Assembly: GCF_018143015.1 (NCBI RefSeq)
Contig: NC_054740.1
Location: 48,124,740 to 48,188,739 of the forward strand
DNA: 64,000 nt
Origin: Lytechinus variegatus
Lineage: Eukaryota > Echinodermata > Echinoidea > Temnopleuroida > Toxopneustidae
Reading direction: 5' to 3'
Each line of letters begins with the position of its first letter. Position 1 is the first letter of the stretch. This document shows, piece after piece, positions 43,558-55,544 of the stretch. The notes below the pieces were generated by a model that saw nothing but the letters and a program-made list of their open reading frames with translations, searched no databases and was not told the origin of the DNA. Both the position numbers and the translations under genes were made by a program.

Positions 43558-44608
43558 GATACTCTACACAACTGAATCTTTTCAGTCTTATACACCCATG
43601 CCTCCTTGGCATCTCTCTCCACCAGAAGTGTCATTGAAGCTGCATGAGCTTGTGTCCAAAAGTGACAACATTTTTTATCAATACAACACAACTGTGGAGT
43701 ATATTAATACAACTTGGAAAGAGAATCCCCATATTTACACTGATGGTTCTAGAGACCCGGCGCACGGCAATGCCTCTGCTTGTTTTTACGTGCTTGCTAT
43801 GCGGGTAATCGAAAGTAAAAGAATGCAAAATTTTACATCATCGTATAGATCGGAATTGGTCGCCATAGTCTTATCACTGCAGTGGTTGGAAAATTTGAAC
43901 GTTTATAATAAAGTGGTAATTTTTACCGATTCTATGAGTGCTATTGAAGCGGTGAAGGAAAACAATGAGGATAATTTCGTTAGAGAAATCATAATTACCG
44001 CAACTTGTCTAAAATATAAAGGTATATTAATTTGCATAGAGTGGATTCCATCTCACTGTGGAGTTAGTGGAAACGTAACGGCTGACTTCTATGCAAAGGC
44101 AGCCCTAAAACAAGAAATAGAGATTAATAATGGTTTGAATATCCAAGAAACAAAAAAGATTGTAAGAGTTCTTGCAAGAAATTAGGAATGGCAGAAGAGA
44201 TGGGACAAGTCAACTTCAGAATTAAAAAAATACCAGAAAGCTGTCTCCGAAAAAACTCCCTTTGATTATCTCTGCACAGATATAAGAGGTGAAAAAATGA
44301 TCCACAGATTACGTTTGGGAGGTTTGGGTTTAAATGACTTCCTTTTTAAGAAAGGAAGACACACGACTGGATTGTGTGAATTTTGTAATGAAAGAGAAAC
44401 GATATACCATTTCTTATATGTTTGCCCTAAATTCATTATTCAACGAGCCCTATTACTTGCTGAATTAAATGTTAACAATATCCCTGATGCGGAACGTAAA
44501 GTGGAGAATCTCACACTTAAGATACAAAGTGCTCTAATCAGATATTTCAAAAGGACTCATAGATTTCAAATTGGCTGCCCGGATGGCAACCATCTTAACA
44601 GGGTGTAG
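43558..44608 (+). pseudogene. LINE ORF2 RNase H and C-terminal zinc motif
   Basis: Continuation of ORF2. RNase H would remove element RNA after first-strand synthesis. Motifs in order: IYTDGSRDP (first Asp), SYRSELVAIVLSLQWL (Glu), IFTDSMSAIEAV (second Asp), and IEWIPSHCGVSGNVTADFYA with the expected His and, later, Asp. All four acidic positions look intact. After a stop at 44183-44185 the frame continues with GEKMIHRLRLGGLGLNDFLF and the zinc-binding pattern CEFCNERETIYHFLYVC (CX2C...HX4C), found C-terminally in many I- and Jockey-type LINEs. The last stop is at about 44606. Confidence 0.88.
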
Positions 44609-44833
44609 TCAAGAGTAAAGAGAACTAAACTTTAGCAAATTATTACTTTCGTGACCAGAATACCTTGCTGAGCAAAGTGTTTATAATTATTCATATTTTT
44701 CGGGGGTAATTCTTTATGATGTTTTCACCGAATTAATCTATGTGTGCACCTTTATTGTCACTTTCACTTTATCACATGGCCCTTAAATGTCAGTATTTAC
44801 TCTACTATAAATGTTTTCGCTTTAAAAAAAAAT

Positions 44834-45540
44834 AATGTTGATATGGTTCTGATCGATTTGACATAAATTTGCACCTGCGGAATTTAAATCAAGTTCTACG
44901 AGGTATTGGATAGAGCGCCCCCTGCTTACGTTTGAGAGACATAGGGAATACAATTTTTTGTACTCCTGAGACGCCCTCGAAATGCACCTCGAGCGGGCTT
45001 GTCAGGATAACGTACTAATACAGGGCAGGAGAGGTGGTCTTGCACAATTTCCTGGGAACTTTTCTTTCCTTTCTTTCTTTTACTTTTCAAACTGACATAA
45101 TTTGAACAAAGAAATTATCATATTTTGAAAAAAAAAAGAAAAGCATATTTATAAGGCAACAATAGTCAAAACTGACTAGTTTGCCTATTCAAAATAACAA
45201 CAACAACAATGCCCGAACGCACGCCGCGCTACATTGTCTCTGGTGACGATAATATCGAAACGGTGATACTATACGAAATTGAGTTCCTTTTTCGCAGAAT
45301 CATGCATTTTTCAAGAAAGAGTGATGCAAGTACTTGCTTGAAAATATTATAAAGACATTTCAACGATTCATTTTGATTCTGGGTAAGTTAAGCTTCTTTA
45401 AACTCGGATCATTTCTGTCGCCACTGTTCAAAATATGCTTCTGCAGCGATGAGCGGATCATGCCATCGCCCTGCCGCCCTGGCTAGCCGTCTGGCCGTAC
45501 TGTTCGAGGCCGTAGGCCTTCACAATTAGCCGCTGAGTGT
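44834..45540. other. No gene recognised
   Basis: Unclassified sequence with a short TTTC repeat at 45063-45083 and CAA repeat at 45198-45209. No exon recognised. Confidence 0.4.
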
Positions 45541-45760
45541 ACTGAACGCAAAGGTTCGGGAAAAGCCCCCCCCCCCCCCGGTTGTGCCATTTGGGGGCGT
45601 TGTCGACACTGACGCGCCCTAATGCTCCCAACATACCCTTTCGGCCAAACCGGGGGGGGGGGGGGGGAAGGGGGCTTTGGACGAATCTTCGCGTTAGTGT
45701 CAACACCCCCTAACGCGACAGCACCCACCCTTTCGGCATAAGCCCACCCAAGGAGGGTAA
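45541..45760. repeat. Poly-C/poly-G repeat fragment related to 37331-37562
   Basis: A C run at 45566-45580 and a G run at 45651-45667 enclose ACTGACGCGCCCTAATGCTC. To the right lies GGGGGCTTTGGACGAATCTT, the reverse of ATTCGTCCAAAGCCCCC at 37434. The inverted arrangement suggests a complete but short element. Confidence 0.55.
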
Positions 45761-45953
45761 AGTATGTAGCTCGTACCCTTTTCCCCATAGCTATAGTAGC
45801 CTGTGGTTATCGTTAGGCCAACCAGCGTCAGTACGAGTCCTATGTGGCCGTCATCTGTGTATTGAGGGGATTCTGCGAAGCCAGACGAAGTCTCAGCGCC
45901 TGTCAGCAGAGTACATCCTGATTGAAGTGCATGTAGACTGACAGTCTCATGGG

Positions 45954-46518
45954 CCCGGGGGGGGGGGGGGCACTTCCATTCACGAGTGGATACCATGCGC
46001 GACCACGCGGGGTCTCGAAAAGCACCCCAAACACGTAATTTCCATATTATGAAAATGCATCCCTAAACAAGTATTGGCGTGTGAAACCCTACCCTTAACA
46101 AGTATTGGAAACAAAACGATCTACTCTTGACAAAATGACAAATGAACCCCCAAACAAGTAGGAATGTTTTATTGTTACGGGTCCTTCGGTCGTCGGCTTT
46201 ACCTTATTTGGTTAAGTACGACCCCACCTTCTCAGTACACCTCGCGCAAATCGGACTCTAAACACGAAGTGTTGGGGCAAAAAGGACATCCTTTATAAAT
46301 CATTGAAAATTTTGTTTTAACATCCCCGCAAATTCGACCCTAAACACGTAATTTTCTTAGCGAAATAGATACCCTTTTTTCATTATTTTTGTGTTTTTGA
46401 CACCCTTAATCACGTTACGTACGTAACGTGCCCTATCGTGAAAAGGACATCCTTTTTACGTGTTTTTTTTTGGGGGGTCGCGCATGGTATCCACTCATGA
46501 TGTAAGTGGACCCCCGGG
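45954..46518 (-). mobile_element. Family-A poly-G-capped element with 8-bp target duplication
   Basis: Starts CCCGGGG with a long G run and CACTTCCATTCACGAGTGGA; ends GGTCGCGCATGGTATCCACT, then CCCCCGGG at 46518. CTCATGGG flanks both sides (45946-45953 and 46519-46526), a perfect 8-bp duplication. The interior matches other copies (TACTCTTGACAA, CATCCCCGCAAATTCGACCC, CGTTACGTACGTAACG). Non-coding. Confidence 0.9.
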
Positions 46519-46849
46519 CTCATGGGCATACTGACCTTGTCTCGAAATGTGATCTTTGAGAGACTTTCAAGGTTGCTAATGCCATACACTTTCGCAGACA
46601 ATTAATTATTCACATGGTGCTTTGACATTGGTGGGGAAATTCTCTTAGAAAATAGAAGAGTTATTTTTGTGACAGCCACCCTAAATAACAAGACTGTCAA
46701 GACTTCTTTTACTATCGAAATTCAGAGAGCTCTGCATGCCAACCTTTGAAGTAGTAATCCAGAAGCTCAAAAATCCTAATTTGGGATAAAATTACTGTGT
46801 AGATTTAACTAGGAAAGGCCAAAAAATGTGGGCTTCAACATAAAAACAA

Positions 46850-47233
46850 GTGGAATGCCTCTAGCCGTCTCACCTGCATCACGCGATTCAACATAGCAGC
46901 AGTGCTGACTTTGAAAACTACTATAACTCACACAAGATGTTCAGTGATACTTGGTTACTCTTATTTCCATTTATGAATTAGACCAATATATACGTAGAGA
47001 TCTATAGGATGGTAGTTAAACATACCCCCAATGCGGCCAAGGTTCACTGATCTCACATGACCTTTCACCTTGATCATGTGACCTGAAACTTGCACAGGAT
47101 ATTCAGTGATACGTGATTACTCTTATGTCCAAGTTTCAAAAGACAGATAAATAAACTTGCAAAGTTATGATAGTAATTCAACAGATACCCTCATTATATG
47201 GCCAAAGTTCATTGACCTTTCACCCTGGTCATA
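46850..47233. mobile_element. Partial pearl/Helentron-like copy
   Basis: ACAAGTGGAATGCCTCTAGC and TCACCTGCATCACGCGATTC match 10571-10618, and about two core units follow. The DR1-like sites are decayed here (TGACCTTTCACCT at 47058; TGACCTTTCACCCTGG near 47216). Both outer hairpins are missing. Confidence 0.75.
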
Positions 47234-47894
47234 TTAATATACATCTCTATGGATCGGATGGGATCACGCTTCGGCTCGTTAAGGCACTAAACCGCAAATT
47301 GCACCTAAACCGCAAATTGCCGCCTAAGCATGTAGAATATTAACAAGGACCGTGCGTGCGTAAGAGGCGTGAACACAGAGGGCGGCAAACATAAATCGCA
47401 GAAGGATAGAGGTTGAAGAGTGAGGAAGAGTGAGAAACTAGGGCGCTGATCTCATTTTTATGAGAAATGTTGTTGTTGATACACGTATTTATTTATTTAT
47501 TTGTTTATTCATTTCTTTATTTCAATATTTTACCAGGGTGCTCATTCAACATAAAGTTGGTCTCCCATGGGGCCCTAAAAGGCTATCATTATTGTTCTTC
47601 TTGTTTGTTGGTTTTGGACTTTTGGTTATGGCGGGAGTTGGGCAACTTGGGCTGTACATAGTGCCGTTTTTTGTGTGTTTTTTTGTGTATCCCTGATTCT
47701 CCCCTAGTATAATCTAACGCCTGTAGGTTTAAGCAAAGGAAAAGGAAAAGGGAAGAAATGAAAGGGGGAAAAAAAAGAAAGAATCGCTATAAATAATTTT
47801 TTAAATATTTATTATAACATTTTTAAAACTTTAATACAAAATGTTACGAGGGTAATGAAGCCATGTACTCATATTATTATAGTCATAATCAGTA

Positions 47895-48130
<236 letters not shown>

Positions 48131-48254
48131 TTATTTTCAAAAATTTTCAAACCTTAATACTAATGGAGTGAAACCACTCATCCAAGGTCCTTCGTTATCA
48201 TTGGTATAATCATTATCATTATAGTCACAATAATTATCATTATTGACAGCAAGA

Positions 48255-48360
48255 GTAGTAGTAGCAGAAGTAGTTTAGTTCTAATAGTTGTAGCAGTAGT
48301 AGTAGTAGTAGTAGTAGTAGTAGAAGTAGTAGTAGTAGTAGTAGTAGAAGTAGTAGTAAT
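48255..48360 (+). repeat. (TAG)n microsatellite, second block
   Basis: Trinucleotide repeat with a few AGA interruptions, inside the same TTAA element as the block at 47895. Confidence 0.9.
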
Positions 48361-49132
48361 TCATAGTTTATTTAGTTACAATTAACCAACAATATAAAGT
48401 TAATTTCTTTGAAGAGATTTTGGTATTGAACAAGATACAAAAACATGGTTTACTATTATATTCATGTGCATTTTTTTAACTTCTGTGCAGCCCTGATTCC
48501 AACAGCCAAAAATTATTGCAATTAAATAATTTGAAATCCAAAGTTCCTTTATCACCATTCAAGAAAAACATGTTAAATTTAGCATTCTGTTGAAATGACA
48601 GCAATCGGTGGCCTACCTTGAGAAAACAATATTTTCATAATTGAGTGACTGTCCTTTGAAAGCGATAAGGGCATGTCATCCGAAGTGATTGACTGTATAA
48701 GTGATTCGTACTTCAAAGCTATATTCCATGATGAAAGTCACGACTGTAATAGTCCCAGTTGTCATATTTCACTTCTTTTTAGCGGGAGAATACCAAAAAA
48801 AAAATTCTGTGGTGATATTGTCATTATAATTACGTTTATGTGAACAGTTTGCTGATGGTATTCAAGTTCAGAGAAATAAAAGCAAGTAGCAAAAGAATAG
48901 GTATTGGTGCGTTCTTATTCTTTTATATCAATTTCCTTGTCCACCCCTTTCTCTCTATTCTCATCCTATAACACATACATTCAATCACACATACATAAAC
49001 ACAAACACACAAACAGGTACACACCCAGACAGACAGAGTGCATTGCTACTGAGTAAACAAGACTAAACTTTTTTTCTACAAGCTCAGGCGGCGATTTGCG
49101 GTTTAGGTGCAATTTGCGGTTTAGGGCCTTAA

Positions 49133-50543
49133 CACACGCTAGGTTTCGCGACCGTTCTATTTAGAGCAAGGGTGACGTAGAGGTGGGCATGGTGGGAGGG
49201 ACAATTACGGCGATTTATTGAGACTGTTTATTTTCAGCAGGCATTGTTTCTTAATTGTCATTTTCTTTTCACTGAATATGAGATGCAGTTCATTAGCTGT
49301 CTCATCGCTCTCTGCCTACGTGATTATTTACTGAAGATTAGTACAAATGTCGCCTCTCTTCTTCATCTTTTTCTCATTCAATCTCATCGATACCCGGTGT
49401 CGGGTTTCTCTTCCCCTCCCTCGTGGAGAAATGAAATGCGTAAAGCTAGGTAGCAAATTTCCCCAAATCAGACGGAGGCTCCAATCTGTTTGATATTTGA
49501 CGGGTTTTTTTTTCATCCAATGAGAATCATTTATATATCAAAATGTTCAGAATGAACTGAATGACTTGAATCTTTTTCCGTTGGTAAAAGATAGCCCACT
49601 CCCGGCAAGAAACCGCCAGATCTAGCCGGAAGCGTTCTGTCAAAAAGTTCAATACTACAGAAATTTTGACAAAATTGATGGAAAATAAACAAGATGACGG
49701 TGCGATGGCACAACAAAAAATCGTGATTTTACATCACCATAACGAAGAAGAGTTATATTTTCTAATGCTTTTTCCGTTGGTGAACTAGGTCAATCAGATC
49801 CATATCAATTTGTTTGCGCTCCTTTTTTGCAGTGCGTAGCGTGTTAAATTATTTCCCTATGGAGAATAATAGAAAATACGCCGTTTTCTGAGGGATTTGC
49901 TAAGATATCTCCCAAACGCGTCAACAAGGTGATCTATCAAAACAGAATAGAATAGAGCAGATTCTCACCTTGAACATGATATGATTTTAATTTAATTTTA
50001 GTCAAATTAAGTTCTGTCACTTTTGAGCTTTTTGGAACCTTTCTTGATGATTTTGGAAATCCATTTGTACATGAGCTAATGGGCAAGTGCGGGAAACGAA
50101 ACGTTTGGTGCGACTTCACATTGTTGTAAAAAATATATATGCGTCACAATAGACCCTATCAAAAAAGACATTTTGCAGAAAATGCTATAGATTAATTGCG
50201 AATACCTAAGAATGATTTTGATTGGATAAAAAACCTCTGTCACTTTTCACATTTGCAAAAGCTTTTGCAATTGGTCACTATAGTTTGGCGGGTTCAGCCG
50301 ATGGCATTAATTGTGTGTACACATACACACGCATAGCTAGGCAACGCAGCGCGTGAAGAATTTTGCACGTTTTCATGCAGGTTTATGTTGGATAGGACCG
50401 TACCATTTTTGACCGGGGGGTGTGCCAATGAATGCAAGTGATCAAGAAGAGTTACAAAACTGAAGGGAGTGAGAAAACAAGGAAAGTGAGAGGGAAATTT
50501 ATGAAAACAAGTAATGCGAGGAAAAATGAGAAGAGGAGAGAAA
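49133..50543. other. No gene recognised
   Basis: Mixed sequence without repeat ends or protein-family similarity. It is the longest stretch in the right half without any repeat I can name, so host single-copy DNA is possible. Confidence 0.4.
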
Positions 50544-51389
50544 CATTATGAAAAATACGAGACATTTGGCTTCCTCCTGCTCGTTCGCACGGGCGTCCGT
50601 CGATATAACACATGATATTTTTATGAAAATATGCACCCTTTTTCTTAAAAGTTGATGGAGAGGGGGAAAAATTAATCGTATCAAGTCGGGGTATTCAGTA
50701 ATGAGTACAGGAGAAACTATATTTCACTGATTTTCATGATTCATTCCATTTGATTAACTCATCTATTCGTGTTTTGGGGCTAATCTTTCCCTTACGCATT
50801 GCTTTTTGGCAGAAGTTCTATGGAAAATGCACCTTTTTTCACACAAACTTTGAGACACTCTGTATTCATTCCCCCATTGCTCGAGAATGAATGGGCAGTT
50901 AACGACGGGGTTAAAGATTTATGGAGGAACGGAATGTATATTTCATGAAAATGAAAGCCATTTTCCCATTGGATATCTTCAATACGTGTTTTTTACTAGA
51001 TGAAGTTAGTTGTCGAATAGGCTGTCCTGGCATTTGAGGTCTCTATCGGTGACGTCACTCAGGATCGTCATGCCTGAACCATCGGCCGGGCAGGGGTCGC
51101 AATGGTAGTATGATTTATGGATAATGCACTCGATCTTGTCCTCCCGTTCAAATGAGTGTGAAACTCATATAATTTTCATCAGAGCATTCAACAGGAGTAC
51201 TCAGTACACATTTCTTTGTTATAAGTGAATTAAAGTCCCTCCAGTGAGTTTGATCACACCTATTGCGAAAATGTATCACCCCTAAACACAGTCAGCTGTT
51301 TGCACTCAGGGTCACTCCGTGACCTGTGTGTGCGTTCAAGAGTTGTACACGATTTTCTGTCTCATTTAGGCAGAAATCTTTCATAATGG
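50544..51389 (+). repeat. Tandem segmental duplication, uninterrupted copy
   Basis: Begins CATTATGAAAAATACGAGAC and ends near TTTAGGCAGAAAT. Matches 51476-55459 in order with several percent divergence, for example GGCCGGGCAGGGGTCGCAAT and CACTCCGTGACCTGTGTGTG. It contains ATATTTTTATGAAAATATGC (50619-50638) and GAGCATTCAACAGGAGTACT, the unfilled counterparts of the two insertion points in the other copy. Confidence 0.9.
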
Positions 51390-51564
51390 AGAAGTGAAAA
51401 CACGCAGCTGAGTGCGCTCACGATATGTAAGTTGAACACCCCTGCACCGCAATGTAGCAGCCCGCCACTATACACCATTATGAAAAATACGAGACATTTG
51501 GCTTCCTCCTGCTCGTACGCACGGGCGTCCGTCGATATAACACATGATATTTTTATGAAAATAT

Positions 51565-53242
51565 CCCGGGGGGGGGGCCACTTACATTGACGAGTGGATA
51601 CCATGCGCGACCAAAAAAACACGTAAAAAGGATGTCCTTTTCACGATAGGGCACGTTACGTACGTAACGTGATAAGGGTGTCAAAAACGCAAAAATAATG
51701 AAAAAAGGGTATCTATTTCGCTAGGAAAATTACGTGTTTAGGGTCGAATTGGCAGGGATGATAAAACAACCTTGGACCAAAATCCAATTGAAACCAGTTG
51801 GATTTCCAACTGGTTTCAATTGGTTTCAACTGGTTTCAATTGGTTTTAACTGGAATTTAACAATTTCCAGTGGAAACCAGTTGGGCAACTGGAAATCCTA
51901 ACTGGAACCAGTTGGGCAACTGGAAATCCTAACTGGAACCAGTTGGGTAACTGGAAATCCTAACTGGAACCAGTTGGGCAACTGGAAATCCTAACTTGAA
52001 CCAGTTGGGCAACTGGAATTTCTAACTGGAACCAGTTGGGTAACTGGAAATCCTAACTGGAACCAGTTGGGTAACTGGAAATGATTTCCAATTGGTTTCC
52101 AATTGGAAATTTTCCAGTTACCCAATTGGATCCAATTGAAACCAGTTAATTTGCATATTTTCTGCCAGTGTGCACAGATTAATGTTTTTATGAGATTCAT
52201 CATAATTTACAAAAAAATCTATTGATTTTTGTTCAATTTGAAGTACCACACTTTTTAGGATAAGTGTTTGGAATACTTAGCAGTGAAAACCATGTTCATA
52301 AATGTTATAGATTATAATTAGAATAGATTAAAAGATAATTAGTACACCACTAACTGTTACCAAATTGCATCAAATAAAAATACATATATTTGAAGATCTT
52401 CCATATAAATATGTACATATGAAAGTCTGTATGTTATCAATGCCCTTTACATTGGTATATATAGGCATAACACTGCTTCTGTGTTGACATGAGCAATAGT
52501 TAGTGCAAGTGTTAATTAATTTGTAACTAATTAAGTTCATTCCAACTGGAAGTTCCAATTGGATCCAGTTGGAAATCAATTGGTTTCAACTGGTTCCAGT
52601 TGAAACCAGTTGCCTCCAATTGGTTTCAACTGGAACCAATTGAAACCAGTTACCTCCAATTGGATTCAACTGGTTTTAATAGGGAAATTGGAACAACTGG
52701 AACCAATTGGAAACCAATTGAAACCAATTGCCAACTGGTTCCAGTTGCCCAATTGGTTTTAACTGGAACCAGTTGGCAACTGGTTTTCAATTGGAACCAG
52801 TTGTTCCAATTTCCCTATTGAAACCAGTTGGCCAACTGGTTTCAATTGGTTTTGCTCTAATTGGTTTTAACTGGATTTTGGTCCTGGGAAAATTAAAATG
52901 TTTTATAAAGGATGTCCTTTTTGTCCCAACACTTCGTGTTTAGAGTCCGATTTGCGCGAGGTGTAGAAGGTGGGGTCGTACTAAACCAAATAAGGTACAA
53001 AAGCCGACGACCGAAGGACCCGTAACAATAAAACATTCCTGTACTTGTTTAGGGGTTCATTTCAGGGATTATTTGCCAATAGTATCGTTTTGTTTCCAAT
53101 ACTTGTTAAGGGTAGGGTTTCACACGCCAATACTTGTTAAGGGGTGCATTTTCAGAATATGGAAATTACGTGTTTAGGGTGCTTTTCGAGACCCCATGGT
53201 CGCGCATGGTATCCACTCGTGAATGGAAGTGCCCCCCCCGGG
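51565..53242 (+). mobile_element. Family-A poly-G-capped element, itself interrupted
   Basis: Starts CCCGGGGGGGGGGG and CCACTTACATTGACGAGTGG; ends GCGCATGGTATCCACTCGTG, a C run and CCCGGG at 53242. GAAAATAT flanks both sides (51557-51564 and 53243-53250). It is split at 51768-52890 by another element, at the point where uninterrupted copies read GATAAAACAAAATTAAAATG (43191-43210). Without that insertion it would be about 557 bp. Confidence 0.92.
51770..52888. mobile_element. AACTGG foldback element, copy 1 (1119 bp)
   Basis: The ends read CCTTGGACCAAAATCC and GGATTTTGGTCCTGGG, an inverted repeat. Inside lie arrays of short CCAGTTGG/CCAATTGG palindromic phrases. On the left they form a 31-bp repeat (starting GGAAATCCTAACTGGAACCA), about six units over 51890-52085. 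A unique core of about 420 bp at 52150-52560 separates the arrays. AA flanks both sides, consistent with a 2-bp target duplication. No coding region. Confidence 0.8.
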
Positions 53243-53824
53243 GAAAATATGCACCCTTTTTCTTAAAAGTTGATGGAGAGGGGGAAAAATTAATCGTATC
53301 AAGTCGGGGTATTCAGTAATGAGTACAGGAGAAACTATATTTCACGGATTTTCATGATTCATCCCATTCGATTAACTCATTTATTCGTGTTTTGGGGCTA
53401 ATCTTTCCCTTACGCATTGCTTTTTGGCAGAAGTTATATGGAAAATGCACAATTTTTTCACACAAACTTTGAGACACTCTGTATTTATTCCCCCATTGCT
53501 CGAGAATGAACGGGCAGTTAACAACGGGGTTAAGGATTTATTGAAGAATGGAATGTATATTTCACGAAATGAAAGCCATTTCCCCATTGGATGTTATCTT
53601 CAATACGTGTTTTTTAGATGAATTTAGTTGTCGAATAGGCTCTCCTGGCATTTGAGGTCTCTATCGGTGACGTCACTCAGGATCGTCATGCCTTAACCAT
53701 CGGCCGGGCAGGGGTCGCAATGGTAGTATGATTTATGCATAATGCACTCGATATATACAATAATCTGGTCCTCCCGTTCAAATTAATGTGAAACTCACAT
53801 AATTTTCATCAGAGCATTCAACAT

Positions 53825-55257
53825 CCCAGGACCAAAATCCAGTTGAAACCAATTAGAGCAAAACCAATTGAAACCAGTTGGCCAACTGGTTTCAATAGGG
53901 AAATTGGAACAACTGGTTCCAATTGAAAACCAGTTGCCAACTGGTTCCAGTTAAAACCAATTGGGCAACTGGAACCAGTTGGCAATTGGTTTCAATTGGT
54001 TTTCAATTGGTTCCAGTTGTTCCAATTTCCATATTAAAACCAGTTGAATCCAATTGGAGGCAACTGGTTTCAATTGGTTCCAGTTGAAACCAATTGGAGG
54101 CAACTGGTTTTCAACTGGAACCAGTTGAAACCAATTGGTTTCCAACTGGATCCAATTGGAACTTCCAGTTGGAATGAACTTAATTAGTTACAAATTAATT
54201 AGCATTTGCACTAATTATTGCTCATGCCAACACAGAAGCAGTTTTATTTGTCTATTAATACCAAAGTAAAGGGCATTGATAAAATACAGACTTTCATATG
54301 TATATATTCATATTGGAGTTATTCAAATATATGTATTTTCATTTGATGTAATTTGGTAACAGTTAGTGGTGTACTAATTATCTTTAAATCTGTTTTAATT
54401 TTAATCTATAACATTTATGAACATGGTTTTCACTCCTAAGTATTGGAAACACTTATCTGAAAAAAGTGTGGAACTTCAAATTGAAAAAAATAAATAGATA
54501 CATTGTAAATTATGATGAATCTCATAAAACATCAATCTGTGCACACTGGCAGAAAATATGCAAATTAACTGGTTTCAATTGGATCCAGTTGGGTAACTGG
54601 AAAATTTCCAATTGGAAACCAATTGGAAATCATTTCCAGTTACCCAACTGGATCCAGTTAGGATTGCCAGTTACCCATGCAACTGGTTCCGGTTTTATTT
54701 CCAGTTACAACTGGTTCCAATTAGAATTCAGTTACCCATCTTTCCAGTTAGAAGTCATCTCCAGTTACCCAATTGGTTCCATTTAGGATTTCCAGTTACC
54801 CAACTGGTTCCAGTTAGAAATCATTTCCAGTTGGAAGTCATTTCCAGTTACCCAACTGTTGCAGTTAGGATTTCCAGTTGCCCAAATGGTTCCAGTTAGG
54901 ATTTCCAGTTACCCAACTGGTTCCAGTTAGAAATCATTTCCAGTTGGAAGTCATCATTCCAATTACCCAACTGGTTCCAGTTAGGATTTCCAGTTGCCCA
55001 ACTGGTTCCAGTTAGGATTTCCAGTTACCCAATTGGTTCCAGTTAGAAATCATTTCCAGTTGGAAGTCATATCCATTTACCCAACTGGTTCCAGTTAGGA
55101 TTTCCAGTTGCCCAACTGGTTCCAGTTAGGATTTCGAGTTGCCCAACTGGTTTCAATTGGTTTCAACTGGAAATTGTTAAATTCCAGTTAAAACCAATTG
55201 AAACCAATTGAAACCAGTTGGAAATCCATCTGGTTTCAATTGGATTTTGGTCCTGGG
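53825..55257. mobile_element. AACTGG foldback element, copy 2 (1433 bp), reverse orientation
   Basis: Ends CCCAGGACCAAAATCC and GGATTTTGGTCCTGGG with AT on both sides. The ~420-bp core at 54170-54560 matches that of copy 1 in reverse (for example GTGCACACTGGCAGAAAATA against TATTTTCTGCCAGTGTGCAC). The 31-bp array here is longer and on the right (54640-55150), units like GGATTTCCAGTTGCCCAACT, and includes a longer variant with AGAAATCATTTCCAGTTGGA. Non-coding. Confidence 0.8.
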
Positions 55258-55544
55258 ATGAGTACTAGCTGTAGTACACATTTCTTTGTTATACGTGAAT
55301 TAAAGTCCCTCCAGTGAGTTTGATCACCCCTGTTGTGAAAATGTATCACCCCTAAGTTGTAACACAGTCAGCTGTTTGCACTCAGGGTCACTCCGTGACA
55401 TGTGTGTGCGTTCAAGAGTTGTACACGATTTTCTGTCTCATTTAGGCAGAAATAATGGTAGACTGCGCTGCCAGCACGATGCGAAGACAGCGGAGCGTAT
55501 TAGCGACTGTGTATGGCACGCATATAAGGAATCAATTAAATATA

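Larger units (their letters stand above)
38925..44833 (+). mobile_element. I-clade-like LINE (zinc-knuckle ORF1, EN, RT, RNase H), inactivated
   Basis: Plus-strand non-LTR retrotransposon with a full set of parts in order: a 5' region with two short GTGCTCAGCGGATCGA monomers (about 38958 and 38993), ORF1 with CCHC zinc knuckles, and ORF2 with endonuclease, an RT remnant, RNase H and a C-terminal zinc-binding motif. An RNase H after the RT places it among I-clade or similar LINEs (I, Nimb, Outcast). The 3' untranslated part may end at the A run near 44825-44833. Frameshifts, stops, an RT deletion and a 558-bp DNA-element insertion make it inactive. Confidence 0.85.
51476..55459 (+). repeat. 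Tandem segmental duplication, copy with nested insertions
   Basis: The same ~850-bp unit as 50544-51389, 86 bp downstream of it, but split by a family-A element (51565-53242) and a 31-bp-array foldback element (53825-55257). Without those insertions the length is about 860 bp, close to the other copy. Confidence 0.9.

Noticed and set aside
51890-52085. CRISPR-like array of 31-bp repeats
   Set aside because: The 31-bp units are head-to-tail copies, not repeats separated by unique spacers, and lie within an inverted-repeat transposon.
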